A DNA stretch of 64,000 nucleotides from Aureimonas altamirensis (GCF_023702225.1 NZ_JAMQCO010000009.1:62001-126000); one strand, 5' to 3'. Positions 49,639-60,263 are shown, counted from the first letter of the stretch. The notes: generated by a model not told the origin, from the letters alone. Made by a program: numbers and translations.

Positions 49639-52581
49639 GTGACGGACAGTCTGATCGGTGGGCAGGCGGAGCTTGTTCCAATGGATGCGGAGCGGGCGGA
49701 AGCCTGGCTCGCCGATCTCGGCACGGCGGCCAGCGAGGCTGGCTGCGAAAAGCTCGCCCGTTTCCTGACTTGCGAGACGGCGGATCGCCGGCGGCTCGGC
49801 GCGGTCATGGATCTGTCGACCTATCTGAACGGGCTGCTGCTCGCCCATCCCGAATGGCTGGAACGTCTGTTCGGCGAGCCTGCGCAAGCCCGCTTGTCGG
49901 AGATCCTGCGCGATCTTGCGCAACCGCTGGCCACGGATGCCGGCGAGAAGGACGAGATGGCGGCGATGCGCCTCGCCAAGTCCGAATTCAGCCTGCTGGT
50001 TGCGCTGCTGGATCTGTTCGGGGTCGAGGACGAGGATTACGTCACCCGTCATCTCTCCGCATTGGCCGAGGTTTGCACCAGCCGCGCGCTGCGCTTCTGC
50101 CTGATGGACCTGCATCGGCGCGGGCAACTGCAGCTTCCGGACCCGGACAGGCCCGAAAAGGGATGTGGCCTGTTCGTGCTCGGCATGGGCAAGCTCGGCG
50201 GGCGCGAGCTCAATTACTCCAGCGACATCGATCTCATTTTGATCTTCGATCCGGATGTGCCGGCCATCGTCGACCCGCCCGAATGCGTGGAGATGTTCTC
50301 CCGGCTGGCGCGTCGCCTGGTCCGGATGATCGGCGAGCGCACCGGTCAGGGCTATGTGTTCCGGACGGATCTTCGGTTGCGGCCGGACCCGTCCGCCATG
50401 CCGCTGGCCATTCCGCTTCCGACCGCCCTGATCTACTACGAGAGCGCCGGTCGCGACTGGGAGCGCGCGGCAATGATCAAGGCGCGCTGCATCGCCGGCG
50501 ACACGGTTGCGGCGGACGAGTTCCTGTCTGCGATCACGCCCTTCGTCTATCGCCGCTACCTGGATTTTTCCGCGATCCGCGATATCCAGCATATGAAGGA
50601 CCGGATGGACAGGCATCGCGGCTTCAGCGGTCTCGGCGTCGTCGGGCACAATGTGAAGCTGGGTCGCGGCGGGATCCGGGAAATCGAGTTCATTGCCCAG
50701 ACGCAGCAGCTTATAGCAGGGGGCCGCGCCCCGGAGCTGCGCCAGCGGCGCACGGTGGATACGCTGCAGCGCCTTGCCGAAGGCGGCTGGATCGCTCCCG
50801 AGGCCAGCGCCGAACTGATCGAAAGTTACTGGTTCCTGCGGCATGTGGAGCATGTTCTGCAGATGGTGGCCGACGAGCAGACCCATACGCTGCCCGAGGC
50901 ATCCCATGACCTTGCGCGCGTTGCGCTTCTGGCCGGCTTTCCCTCGCTCGACCTGTTCTCCCGCACCTTGCTGATGCATCTCGCGCGCGTGGACGGGCGG
51001 TTTGCCCGCCTGTTCGCCGGCCGGCAGGAGGCCTGCGACGTGCCGGCCGTGGTGGCCGCGCTCAGCGACGAAACGGATGCCGAGGCGCTGGAATGGCTGC
51101 GCGAGGCGGGCTATCGACGGCCGCAGGATATCGCGCACATCATTTCCGGCTGGGGCGCGGCCCGCTATCGCGCGATGCGCTCGGAGGCAGCGCGCGAGCA
51201 GCTTGCCCGGGTGCTGCCCAATATACTGTCCGCCTTTGCCGAGGGGCGGGATCCCGATGCCGCCATCGCGATCTTCGATCGCTTCCTGGCGGGGCTGCCG
51301 GCCGGCCTGCAGTTCTTCGCTCTCATCACGTCCAACCCGCGTCTGCTGGATCTCCTGGCCCTGATCCTCACCTCCGCGCCGGGCCTGACGGAAACGATCG
51401 CCCGCCGGCCCCATGTCTTCGATGCTCTCATCGACCCGACCTTCTACGGGGAACTGCCGACACGCGCGCTGATCGGCGAGAGGTTGGATGCTTTCCTTGC
51501 AGATTCGCCGACGCACGAGGACAGGCTCGACAGGCTGCGCATCTTCGCCAACGAACAGAAATTCCTGATCGGGGTGCGGCTTCTGTCGGGTTCCATCGAG
51601 GGGGAAGAGGCGGGCGCCGCGCTGTCCGATCTTGCAGATACGATCATTCCCGCGCTGCTGCGGACCGTGGAGGCCGAGTTTGCCCTGCGACACGGCCGTG
51701 TGCGCGGCGGACGGATCGGGCTTCTGGGGCTTGGACGGCTTGGCAGCCACGAATTGACGGCGTCCTCCGACGTCGACCTGATCCTTTTCTACGACCATGA
51801 CGGTGATGCCGAGGAGTCGGATGGCGAAAAGCCGTTGCCAGTTTCCACCTACTATACGCGGCTGACGCAGCGCCTGATTTCGGCGATGACGTCGCCGATG
51901 GCGGAGGGCGTGCTCTACGAGGTGGATTTCCGCCTGCGACCGTCCGGCAACAAGGGGCCGTTGGCGACGCATCTGGATGCCTTCCGCCGCTATCAGCGCG
52001 AAGAAGCCTGGACGTGGGAGCGCATGTCGCTCACGCGCTCTCGTCCGATCGTCGGCGGACAGATGTTGATGGAGGAGGTGTCCGCCATCATCCGTGAGGC
52101 CATCGAGGCGCATCGCGACGACGAGGACCTTGCCGGCGACGTTGCGGCCATGCGGATGCGGATCGGCCGCGACAAGCCGCCGCGCGGTCCGCTCGACCTG
52201 AAGCTTATCCCCGGCGGACTGATCGACCTGGAATTCATCGCGCAATGGGCGATCCTGTCCGGCACGGTCGCGGACAGGCTGATCGGCGCCTCGACGGCCG
52301 ACATACTCGATGCGTTGCAGGCGGCGCGCCGCGACCTGGCCGATCGCAAGCTGGGAGAGACGATGCGCCTGTTCACGCGCATCGTGCAGTTGAACCGGCT
52401 CGGCACCGGCAGTGCACGGTCGGTGGAAGACCTTCCGCGGGGCCTTGCAGAGCGCATGGCGCGGGCGATCGGGCAGGAGGAGCTTGGTGGCATAGAGCCC
52501 GAGATCGCCCGGCGCGCGGCGACCGTGCGCGCGGCCTTCGAATACCTGCTGCCGCTGCCATCGACCAATGGATCGGATTAG
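49633..52581 (+). CDS. glnE: Bifunctional glutamine synthetase adenylyltransferase/deadenylyltransferase
   Basis: A 982-residue enzyme that adds and removes AMP on glutamine synthetase in response to PII and glutamine. Two nucleotidyltransferase domains are visible. The N-terminal deadenylylase has GCGLFVLGMGKLGGRELNYSSDIDLILIFD. The C-terminal adenylylase has LGLGRLGSHELTASSDVDLILFYD, then DFRLRPSGNKGPLATHLDAF. Each is followed by helical PII-binding regions (GGIREIEFIAQ in the first half and GGLIDLEFIAQWA in the second). Length matches rhizobial GlnE. It is preceded by the tandem ribosome-binding repeats and is convergent with the next gene, overlapping by 4 bp. Confidence 0.95.
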   Translation: MSVTDSLIGGQAELVPMDAERAEAWLADLGTAASEAGCEKLARFLTCETADRRRLGAVMDLSTYLNGLLLAHPEWLERLFGEPAQARLSEILRDLAQPLATDAGEKDEMAAMRLAKSEFSLLVALLDLFGVEDEDYVTRHLSALAEVCTSRALRFCLMDLHRRGQLQLPDPDRPEKGCGLFVLGMGKLGGRELNYSSDIDLILIFDPDVPAIVDPPECVEMFSRLARRLVRMIGERTGQGYVFRTDLRLRPDPSAMPLAIPLPTALIYYESAGRDWERAAMIKARCIAGDTVAADEFLSAITPFVYRRYLDFSAIRDIQHMKDRMDRHRGFSGLGVVGHNVKLGRGGIREIEFIAQTQQLIAGGRAPELRQRRTVDTLQRLAEGGWIAPEASAELIESYWFLRHVEHVLQMVADEQTHTLPEASHDLARVALLAGFPSLDLFSRTLLMHLARVDGRFARLFAGRQEACDVPAVVAALSDETDAEALEWLREAGYRRPQDIAHIISGWGAARYRAMRSEAAREQLARVLPNILSAFAEGRDPDAAIAIFDRFLAGLPAGLQFFALITSNPRLLDLLALILTSAPGLTETIARRPHVFDALIDPTFYGELPTRALIGERLDAFLADSPTHEDRLDRLRIFANEQKFLIGVRLLSGSIEGEEAGAALSDLADTIIPALLRTVEAEFALRHGRVRGGRIGLLGLGRLGSHELTASSDVDLILFYDHDGDAEESDGEKPLPVSTYYTRLTQRLISAMTSPMAEGVLYEVDFRLRPSGNKGPLATHLDAFRRYQREEAWTWERMSLTRSRPIVGGQMLMEEVSAIIREAIEAHRDDEDLAGDVAAMRMRIGRDKPPRGPLDLKLIPGGLIDLEFIAQWAILSGTVADRLIGASTADILDALQAARRDLADRKLGETMRLFTRIVQLNRLGTGSARSVEDLPRGLAERMARAIGQEELGGIEPEIARRAATVRAAFEYLLPLPSTNGSD

Positions 52582-54917
52582 TCGACAGTGTCACCGGAGA
52601 GGGGCGCAAGCGGCATCCGGAACGAGACGACCGTTCCGTGGCCGACGCGGCTGGAGATCCGCATCGAACCGCCCTGCAACTCCACCAGCGAGCGGGCGAT
52701 CGCCAGGCCCAGGCCCGTTCCCTTGTTCGTGCGGGTCAACTCGTTCTCGACCTGTTCGAAGGGCAGGCCCAGTTTCGACAAGGCCGACGCCGGGATGCCG
52801 ATGCCGCTGTCGGCGATGGAGATCAGCGCCTGGCCGCCGACGATCCGCGTACGGAGCCGAATCGTGCCGCCATCGGGGGTGAACTTCACCGCGTTGGACA
52901 TCAGGTTCAACAGAACCTGCTTCATCGCCCGCCGATCCCCTCGCAAACGCATCTCCGCCGCGAGTTCGCGCTTGAGGGTGAGCTTCTTGGCCGCCGCCTG
53001 AACCTCCAGGATGCGGATGGCCTCCCCGGTGACGGCGCCGACGTCGATCTCCTCGAGCGCCATGACCATGCGGCCGGCCTCGATCTTCGACATGTCGAGG
53101 ATGTCGTCGATGAGCTTGAGAAGATAGTGCCCGCTCTGATGGATGTCCGAGGCGTATTCGCTGTATTTTTCGTTGCCGATAGGCCCGAAGGCGCAATCGC
53201 GCATGATCTCGGAAAAGCCGATGATGGCGTTCAGCGGCGTCCGCAACTCGTGGCTCATATTGGCAAGGAAAGTCGTCTTGGCGCGGTTTGCGCCCTCGGC
53301 CCTGTCCTTCTCCACGATGTAGCTCTCGTTCATTTCCGACAAGGCGCGGGCCTTGGCCTCGGCATCGCGCCGGGCGGCGGACAGGTCGTTGATCGTCGCC
53401 ATCAGACGCCGCTCGCTGTCGCTCAGCCTTTCCTGATGCACCTTGAGCTGGGTGACGTCGGTGCCGATGGAGACGTAGCTGCCGTCGCCCATGCGGCGCT
53501 CGGAGACCTGCAGCCATCGCCCGTCCGCCAGCAGCGCTTCCGAGGCGCGCTCGCCGGCCACGAAACTGGGGCTGGTCAGCTTGCGCTCGGCGATCGGCTT
53601 GCGCGATCGCCCCGAAATGCTGTCCTTCGTCGCGCCGGGTGCGATGTCCCTGTCGGACAGGCCGAAGACCTCCTGATACTTCGAGTTGCAGAGGACGAGG
53701 CGATCCTGGCTGTCCCACAAGACGAAGGTTTCCGAGATGTTCTCGATGGCATTCTGCAGGCGGGTGTTCGCCTCGTTCGTCATGCGCGCCAGCGTCTGGT
53801 TCTCGCTGACATCGACCGCCACACCGATCAGATGAATGTCGTTCTGCGCGTTGCGCACCACCTCGGCGCGTGCCCGCAGCCAGATGAACTGGCCGTCCGA
53901 GCGGCGCATACGGAAGGAACGCTCGATATTGACCATGCGTCCGGATGCGATCTGCCGCGCGATCTCGAAGAAACTGCCGTCGTCGGGATGGATGAGGCGC
54001 GAAACTTCTCCGAAAGAGAGAACGCCCTCCTGTGGGCGCATGCCGAGAATCTCGTACATCGAGCGCGACCAGTACATGCGCCCGCGCGCCAGATCCCAGT
54101 CCCACAGCCCGCAACGGCCTCGCGACAAGGCCGTGTCGACGCGCTGGTGCGCCTCGGCAAGCATGGCATCCGTCATCGCCACGCGCGCCGACTGGCGGAA
54201 ATAGGCGAGAAGAATGGTCAGGAGCACGATGCCGGTCAGCGCGAAAAGCGTGACATTGATGGAGGCGATGCGCCGCCAGTCGGCAAACAGGGCCCGCTCC
54301 GGCTGAATCAGGATGACAGCGCCCAGCGGTGCGGCAAGGACGCTTCCGGAAATCAGCGCGACTTCGCCGTCGATCTCGGTTCGCATGACGCCGGCCTGTT
54401 CGCCGAAGACCAGAAGCGCCTCCGCCTGCCCCAGCGTATCCGACGCGATCCGGCCCACCATTGAATCGGCTCCGGACGTGGTGGCGACGATACGCCCGGA
54501 AATATCCGTTACGAGGGCCTTCGCACCGTGGTCGGCGATGCCGAGAGGCAGCGCCTCGGACAGCAGGCGCCGGGCACTGGCCGCAGCCGTGGCGGCAGCG
54601 GCGCCGCCCTGCGCGTCTTCGAGGCGGAGCATGGTTGCTGTTATGGCAAGACGTTCGCGCGCCGCAGTCTCGATCGCGCCGCGATGCTCCATGAGCGAGA
54701 CGAAGCGGACGAAAGCCAGAATGATCAGGAACAGCACCGCAAGAAATGGGATCGCCTTGCGCAGGCCGGGTTCCAGGCCGGCCAGGTTGGCCTGCGGGTT
54801 GGTCGCAAATCCCTTCAGCCATGTGCCGGCATCGGACAGGCCGTCGAGCGCGGCGCGCACCGGCCTGAGGCGGCGTATGCCGCGCCTCGCCGGTACTCCC
54901 CCAGCGTCCGCCACCAT
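52578..54917 (-). CDS. PAS-domain sensor histidine kinase, DivJ/PdhS-like
   Basis: A 779-residue membrane kinase. Segment 1 is AIPFLAVLFLIILAFVRFV (about residues 55-75), followed by an extracytoplasmic domain of roughly 145 residues, and segment 2 is INVTLFALTGIVLLTILLAY. Two PAS domains follow (GLWDWDLARGRMYWSRSMYEILG and NISETFVLWDSQDRLVLCNSKYQEVFG). The HisKA site TFLANMSHELRTPLNAIIGF has its His near residue 555. The ATPase boxes are LLNLMSNAVKFTP, IADSGIGIP and GTGLGLAIA. The H-box sequence is that of the DivJ/PleC/PdhS group that acts on DivK in cell-cycle control. Which member it is cannot be told from sequence alone. Confidence 0.8.
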   Translation of the reverse strand: MVADAGGVPARRGIRRLRPVRAALDGLSDAGTWLKGFATNPQANLAGLEPGLRKAIPFLAVLFLIILAFVRFVSLMEHRGAIETAARERLAITATMLRLEDAQGGAAAATAAASARRLLSEALPLGIADHGAKALVTDISGRIVATTSGADSMVGRIASDTLGQAEALLVFGEQAGVMRTEIDGEVALISGSVLAAPLGAVILIQPERALFADWRRIASINVTLFALTGIVLLTILLAYFRQSARVAMTDAMLAEAHQRVDTALSRGRCGLWDWDLARGRMYWSRSMYEILGMRPQEGVLSFGEVSRLIHPDDGSFFEIARQIASGRMVNIERSFRMRRSDGQFIWLRARAEVVRNAQNDIHLIGVAVDVSENQTLARMTNEANTRLQNAIENISETFVLWDSQDRLVLCNSKYQEVFGLSDRDIAPGATKDSISGRSRKPIAERKLTSPSFVAGERASEALLADGRWLQVSERRMGDGSYVSIGTDVTQLKVHQERLSDSERRLMATINDLSAARRDAEAKARALSEMNESYIVEKDRAEGANRAKTTFLANMSHELRTPLNAIIGFSEIMRDCAFGPIGNEKYSEYASDIHQSGHYLLKLIDDILDMSKIEAGRMVMALEEIDVGAVTGEAIRILEVQAAAKKLTLKRELAAEMRLRGDRRAMKQVLLNLMSNAVKFTPDGGTIRLRTRIVGGQALISIADSGIGIPASALSKLGLPFEQVENELTRTNKGTGLGLAIARSLVELQGGSMRISSRVGHGTVVSFRMPLAPLSGDTVD

Positions 54918-55047
54918 GGCTAATGCCCCCGCTTGCCGCTGCCGCCGCGCCTACGCCGCTCGGCCCCCGAATCGGTTTCAATGAATCAGAGGCCGAATCG
55001 CTTGTCCAGTGCGCCGACGGGTAAACCGTTGCGAAAGCGTTGATCCG

Positions 55048-57702
55048 TCAGCGCAGCGTACGGTCCAGAATATCGGACAGATCCCGCGAGAGCCCGCCGC
55101 GACCGGCCAGTTCGGTCAACGCCGCCTGTGCCGCCGTACGGCGTGTCGGTTCCATCGACCGCCACGAGCGGAAGGCCGTGGCCATGCGGGCTGCCGTCTG
55201 GGGGTTCAACGTGTCGAGCTTGCCCAGCATATCCGCCATCCAGCGATAGCCGGCTCCGTCGGCGCGGTGGAAGACGTAGGGGTTCAGCCCGGCCAGGCCG
55301 GCAAGGAGGGCGCGGGCCCGGTTGGGATTGGCAAGACGGAAGGCGGGATGCGCTGCCAACGCGATGACCTTGTCCAGCGTGCCGGCATCCGGCGCGCTTG
55401 CCTGGAGCATGAACCATTTGTCGAGCACCAGCTGATCGTCCCGGAAGCGATCATGAAAGGCGTTCAGCGCGGCCTGCGCGGGGGCGGACCCGGCAAAATG
55501 ATGGGTCAGGACGGTGAGGGCGGCAAGGCGGTCGCTCATGTTGCGAGCCGTATCGTATTGCGTCACCGCAACCGCCGGATCGCGGGCCGAAACGGCAAGC
55601 GGCGCCAGAAGCGTATTCCGGAGCGCGCGCCGACCCGCGGCCTCTGCCGAAGGAGAAAACGCGCCCGCGTCGGCCATGTCCCGGCGGACGGCCTCGAACG
55701 TGTCCCGTCCGCGCCGCCCGAGGGCGGCGAGGGTGTTGACCCGCACCGCATGGATGACATCGGTGTCGACATCCCTGGCAACGAGCCGCGTCAGCTCGGT
55801 TTCCCCCGGCAGGCTGGCCATCTGGGCGCGCAGGGCCGGCTCCAGCGCCTCGTCCGCTGCTGCTGCCACCACCGCGTCCAGGACGCTGTCGGGTATGGTG
55901 TCCCGTCCGTTTCGTATGGCTGCCACGAGCGCGTCGCCGACCATGTCCGTCAGGGCGCGCCAGCGGCCGAACGGGTTGGGGTCCAGCCGCGCCAGCGCCA
56001 GCCTGTCGGCCTCGGCTTCGTCGTAGCGAAGGTCGACGGGCGCGCTGAAGTCGCGCAGGATGGAGAGATAGGGCCGTTCGCCGAGACCCTCGAAGGTCAC
56101 CTCCGCCTCTTCGGCGGTCAGGTGGATGAGGTCGCCTTCGACGCGGGCGTCGGCGCTGGCCCCGCGCACGTCGAGATCCTGTCCATTCGGGCCGACGAGC
56201 CCGTAGCGGACCGGGATGTGCATCGGGCGCGTGCCCGTGTCGGCCGCGCCCTTGTCGAGAGACTGGCGCAGGCGCACCGTCAGACGGCCCGCCGTCTCGT
56301 CGTAGATCTGCGAAACTTCAAGCTTCGGTGTCCCGGCCTGGCGGTACCACAGGAAGAACTGGGTCAGATCGATGCCGCCGGCATCCTCGAAGCAGGTGAC
56401 GAAATCCTCGACGGTCGCAGCCTCGCCGTCATGTCGCTCGAAATAGAGGTCCATTCCGGCGCGGAACTTCTGCTCTCCGAGGATCGTGGCGATCATCCGG
56501 ACAAGTTCGCTTCCCTTGTCGTAGACCGTCGCAGTGTAGAAATTGTTGATCTCGCGGTACTGCGTCGGGCGCACCGGATGCTGCAGCGGACCCTGGTCTT
56601 CCGGAAACTGGTTCGCCTTGAGCGTATGTACGCTGGCGATCCGCTTGACGGGGCGCGAACGTTCATCCGACGAGAACTCCTGGTCGCGGTAGACCGTCAA
56701 ACCTTCCTTGAGGCAAAGCTGGAACCAGTCGCGGCAGGTGATGCGGTTGCCGGTCCAATTGTGGAAATACTCGTGTGCGATGACGGTTTCGACGCCGGCA
56801 TAGTCCGCGTCCGTAGCCGTATCGGGGTCGAGGAGAACGTATTTGTGGTTGAATACGTTCAGCCCCTTGTTCTCCATCGCACCCATGTTGAAGTCCGAGA
56901 TGGCGACGATGTTGAAGACATCGAGATCGTATTCGCGGCCGAAGCGTCGCTCGTCCCATCGCATCGATCGTTTCAGCGCATCCATGGCGTAGCCGGCGCG
57001 CTCGCTGAGCCCGCGCTCGGTATAGATGGTCAATGCCACCTCGCGGCCGCTGCTCGTGACGAACCGCTCGCTCAGGGCGTCGAGACGCCCGGCGACGACG
57101 GCGAACAGGTAGGAAGGCTTCGGGTGCGGATCGAACCATTCGGCGAAATGCCGTAGCTCGCCCAGCGGCCCACCGCCGACGGGGTTGCCGTTGGCAAGCA
57201 GGATCGGGGCCGCCTCACGATCGGCCTCCAGCCGCACGCGGTAGGTGGCGAGGCAATCCGGCCTGTCGAGGAAATATGTGATGCGGCGGAACCCCTCGGC
57301 CTCGCATTGCGTGCACCAGACCCCGTTGGAGCGATAAAGCCCCATCAGCTTGGTGTTCCGCTCCGGCTCGATCCGCGTGCCGATGGCAAGCCGGAACCGC
57401 CCCGCCTGTGGCAGGCCGCGCACGGCGAGCATGTCGCCGCTTGCCTCGAAACGCTCGGCCGGCAACGCGTCTCCATCGAGCGCCAGCGCCGTCAGCGTCA
57501 GCTCGTCACCATCGAGACGAAGTTCGGCGTCGACCGGAGCGCCGGGCCGGCGTTCGAGCTCGAGCGTCGTGTCGATTTCCGCATGGCCTTCGAACAGGCG
57601 AACCGTCATGTCCACATGGTGGATCCGGAAGTCAGCCGGGCGATAATCCTCGAGCCTGATCGTAACGCCGTCTTCGTCGCGCATCGCGTCCTCGCTTGTC
57701 AT
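55048..57702 (-). CDS. pepN: Aminopeptidase N (M1 family)
   Basis: An 884-residue zinc aminopeptidase that removes N-terminal residues from peptides in the cytoplasm. The substrate-binding motif is VAISDFNMGAMENKGLNVFN. The zinc site is VIAHEYFHNWTGNRITCRDW, with HExxH in the variant HEYFH and the third ligand Glu in LKEGLTVYRDQEF. CTQCEAEGFRRITYFLDRPD is typical of the PepN branch. The helical C-terminal domain is complete. It is transcribed leftwards, about 130 bp from the PAS kinase gene. Confidence 0.95.
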   Translation of the reverse strand: MTSEDAMRDEDGVTIRLEDYRPADFRIHHVDMTVRLFEGHAEIDTTLELERRPGAPVDAELRLDGDELTLTALALDGDALPAERFEASGDMLAVRGLPQAGRFRLAIGTRIEPERNTKLMGLYRSNGVWCTQCEAEGFRRITYFLDRPDCLATYRVRLEADREAAPILLANGNPVGGGPLGELRHFAEWFDPHPKPSYLFAVVAGRLDALSERFVTSSGREVALTIYTERGLSERAGYAMDALKRSMRWDERRFGREYDLDVFNIVAISDFNMGAMENKGLNVFNHKYVLLDPDTATDADYAGVETVIAHEYFHNWTGNRITCRDWFQLCLKEGLTVYRDQEFSSDERSRPVKRIASVHTLKANQFPEDQGPLQHPVRPTQYREINNFYTATVYDKGSELVRMIATILGEQKFRAGMDLYFERHDGEAATVEDFVTCFEDAGGIDLTQFFLWYRQAGTPKLEVSQIYDETAGRLTVRLRQSLDKGAADTGTRPMHIPVRYGLVGPNGQDLDVRGASADARVEGDLIHLTAEEAEVTFEGLGERPYLSILRDFSAPVDLRYDEAEADRLALARLDPNPFGRWRALTDMVGDALVAAIRNGRDTIPDSVLDAVVAAAADEALEPALRAQMASLPGETELTRLVARDVDTDVIHAVRVNTLAALGRRGRDTFEAVRRDMADAGAFSPSAEAAGRRALRNTLLAPLAVSARDPAVAVTQYDTARNMSDRLAALTVLTHHFAGSAPAQAALNAFHDRFRDDQLVLDKWFMLQASAPDAGTLDKVIALAAHPAFRLANPNRARALLAGLAGLNPYVFHRADGAGYRWMADMLGKLDTLNPQTAARMATAFRSWRSMEPTRRTAAQAALTELAGRGGLSRDLSDILDRTLR

Positions 57703-57851
57703 GCCGCAGTCGCGCTCACGCTATGCCACCGCGACGGTGGGAACTTGATCCGTTTGCACTGCCCGGACGGGTCGACGCAAGCCGGTTGAGATAATAAGAC
57801 TGGCGTAACTTCCGTTACTTTCACCTCCCGCATCCAGCCCGGCCCGTCTTC

Positions 57852-58805
57852 ATGCCCAGCCCGTCCTTGTCATCGCATCAGGAGCCGCGCCCACTTTACG
57901 GTATTGGCCTCAAGGTGCTGTCCGTCATGGTCTTCGTGGGCATGCAGACCTGCCTGAAGGCGGTGGGGGACGATGTGCCGGCGGGGCAACTCGTCTTCTT
58001 CCGGTCCTTCTTCGCGCTGATTCCGGTGGTGATTTATCTCTGGTGGCTCGGCGACCTCGGGACGGCCCTGTCCACCGACGACGTCGGCGGCCATTTCATT
58101 CGCGGCATCGTCGGCGTCACCTCCATGGGTCTCGGTTTCTTCGCCCTGTCCCGGCTGCCCTATCCGGAGTGGATATCCCTGTCATACGGGGCGCCGCTGC
58201 TGACGGTGGTCTTCGCGGCGATCTTCCTGAAGGAAGTCGTGCGCGCCTATCGCTGGGTTGCCGTCCTGATCGGCCTGTGCGGCATCGTCATCGTGGCCGC
58301 GCCGAATTTCAGCCTGTCCTCGGGCGACATGGATTCGGCCCATGCGGTGGGCGCGTTGGCGTCGCTCGGCGGAGCCGCCATGGCGGCGATCGCGATGATC
58401 CAGGTGCGGCGGCTGGTGGCGCACGAGAAAACCGCGACGATCGTCGTCTATTTCTCCGTGACATGCAGCATCATCGCCCTGGTGACGCTGCCGTTCGGCT
58501 GGATCGTGCCGGACGGACGGCAGGCCCTGCTGCTTGTCGGAGCGGGCCTTTGCGGCGGGGTCGGGCAGCTGCTGCTCACGGCGTGCTATCGCTATGCCGA
58601 TACGTCCACCATCGCGCCGTTCGAATATACGTCGATGATCGCGGCGGTGGTGATCGGCTATTTCGTCTTCAATGAAGAGGTGACGGCGACGACGCTGCTG
58701 GGCGCCTGCATCGTCATTTCCGCCGGGCTGTTCATCATCTTCCGCGAGCACCGGCTGGGGCTGGAGCGGCGGCGGGCGCGCAAGGTCAGCCCGCCGTCTC
58801 CGTGA
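57852..58805 (+). CDS. DMT superfamily (EamA) transporter
   Basis: A 317-residue membrane protein with ten hydrophobic segments forming two EamA repeats. Repeat 1 ends SYGAPLLTVVFAAIFLKEVVRAYRW, and repeat 2 ends FEYTSMIAAVVIGYFVFNEEVTATTLLGA, the conserved glutamate-containing loop. Such proteins export metabolites or amino acids, or act in S-adenosylmethionine or riboflavin uptake; the substrate is not predictable. The charged C-terminus (REHRLGLERRRARKV) is cytoplasmic. Its last 20 bp overlap the convergent MFS gene. Confidence 0.88.
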   Translation: MPSPSLSSHQEPRPLYGIGLKVLSVMVFVGMQTCLKAVGDDVPAGQLVFFRSFFALIPVVIYLWWLGDLGTALSTDDVGGHFIRGIVGVTSMGLGFFALSRLPYPEWISLSYGAPLLTVVFAAIFLKEVVRAYRWVAVLIGLCGIVIVAAPNFSLSSGDMDSAHAVGALASLGGAAMAAIAMIQVRRLVAHEKTATIVVYFSVTCSIIALVTLPFGWIVPDGRQALLLVGAGLCGGVGQLLLTACYRYADTSTIAPFEYTSMIAAVVIGYFVFNEEVTATTLLGACIVISAGLFIIFREHRLGLERRRARKVSPPSP

Positions 58806-60105
58806 CCGGCGGCTTGGGCTCGGGCGGGAGACCTTCCTCGTCGTCGTGCTGCGCGGCGGCGATCTCGTTGGCGACTTCCGCACGCGGGTCCAGGGCGAAG
58901 GTCGCCGGCGTCTGCGTGCGCGCCAGCGGCGTCGACTGGAAGTCGTCGCGGACCTCAGCCGGCAGCGACTGACGCCGCGTCGTACGATAGAGGGTGTAGG
59001 CCGCATAGGCTGCGTGGGCCGAGCCGGTGGCCACGAAGATGCCCATGGCGCCGTAATTCTCCATCAGGAAGGCGGCAAAGAGCGGCCCGCCCATCGTACC
59101 GACGCCGTAGAGGATCAGCATGCCGCCTGAAATCTTTACGAAATCGGCGGCGTCGGCGAAATCGTTCGCGTGGGCGACGGCCAGCGAATAGGCCGGATAG
59201 ATCATCCCGCCGAGCAGAAAGGCGAAAAAGAACAGGACTGCCGGCGTGGTCGAGGAGATCCCGATGGCGGCCGTGGCGACGGCCACCCCCGTTGCGCCGA
59301 TGCCCGTCATCACCATGCGCCGGTCGACGCGGTCGGACAGGCGGCCCAGCGGATACTGGAAAACCATGCCGCCGGCCATGGTGGCCACCAGCAGCGTGGC
59401 GATGCTGGTGGTGGAGAAACCGAGCTCCGTGCCGAAGACGGGGGCCATGTTGGACCAGGCGCCGGCCAGCACGCCCGCCAGGAACACGCCGACCGCCGCA
59501 GCCGGCGAATTGCGGAAAAGCGCGGGCAAGTCCAGCCGGACCTGGGTCAGCGGCTTCGGGCTCTGCGCCCGAGACAGGGCGTTGGGGATGACGGCGAGGC
59601 AGAAGAAGATCGCGCACAGCATGAACGGTATCGTCAGCAGCGGATTGCTCAGCGGCAGGACGTACTGGCCGGACATCATCGCGGCCATCGATATCATCAT
59701 GTAGAGCGAGAAGATCCGCCCGCGCGATTCGTTTGTGACGCGCTCGTTGAGCCAGCTTTCGATGATCATGTAGGAGCCGGCGAGCGCGAAACCGGATACG
59801 CCGCGCAGCAGGATCCAGCCGATCGGCGAAACGATCATCGCATGCAGCAGCACCGCGATGGCCAGCAGGGCGGCAAGGCTGCAGAAGGTGCGGACATGGC
59901 CGGCGCTTCGCACGACGCGCGGTGCGATCAGGCAGCCGACGGTGAAGAAGATCGCGTAGCCCGTGCCCAGCCAGCCGATCTGGTATGGGGACCAGTTCTC
60001 CAGCGAGCCGCGAACCGGCAGAAGGATGCCCTGCAGTCCGGCGCCGGCCATCAGGAAGAAGGTCGATGTCAGCAGAGAAACGATAGGCAGGAGTTGAGCG
60101 CGCAT
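58786..60105 (-). CDS. Major facilitator superfamily transporter
   Basis: A 439-residue membrane protein with twelve segments. Segment 1 is LPIVSLLTSTFFLMAGAGLQGILLP. Conserved blocks are IGWLGTGYAIFFTVGCLIAPR and the mid-loop motif FQYPLGRLSDRVDRRMVM between segments 8 and 9 (motif A-like). The start MRAQLLPIVS has AAGG upstream, and longer upstream starts lack family character. The last 55 residues are a charged cytoplasmic tail. It resembles the YcaD/'MFS-Spinster' type of uptake or efflux carriers; the substrate is unknown. Confidence 0.85.
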   Translation of the reverse strand: MRAQLLPIVSLLTSTFFLMAGAGLQGILLPVRGSLENWSPYQIGWLGTGYAIFFTVGCLIAPRVVRSAGHVRTFCSLAALLAIAVLLHAMIVSPIGWILLRGVSGFALAGSYMIIESWLNERVTNESRGRIFSLYMMISMAAMMSGQYVLPLSNPLLTIPFMLCAIFFCLAVIPNALSRAQSPKPLTQVRLDLPALFRNSPAAAVGVFLAGVLAGAWSNMAPVFGTELGFSTTSIATLLVATMAGGMVFQYPLGRLSDRVDRRMVMTGIGATGVAVATAAIGISSTTPAVLFFFAFLLGGMIYPAYSLAVAHANDFADAADFVKISGGMLILYGVGTMGGPLFAAFLMENYGAMGIFVATGSAHAAYAAYTLYRTTRRQSLPAEVRDDFQSTPLARTQTPATFALDPRAEVANEIAAAQHDDEEGLPPEPKPPVTETAG

Positions 60106-60263
60106 GTCGGGCCTTGCAGGTCTTCTGTCGATGGCGCGCCAAGTCGTCAGCACGGCGCGAATCATCCGCACATGCTGTATTGGCACAGCATCGCCTTCGC
60201 CAGTCTCTTAGCGACGTATCGTGTCGGCTTTCCGACATTTCGCGGCGATAGGGCACGATCCCG

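Noticed and set aside
49429-52245. A 938-codon minus-strand frame antisense to glnE
   Set aside because: GlnE is unambiguous on the plus strand; the antisense frame has no domain.
55009-57156. A 715-codon plus-strand frame opposite pepN
   Set aside because: It is the antisense shadow of a clear M1 aminopeptidase with an intact zinc site.
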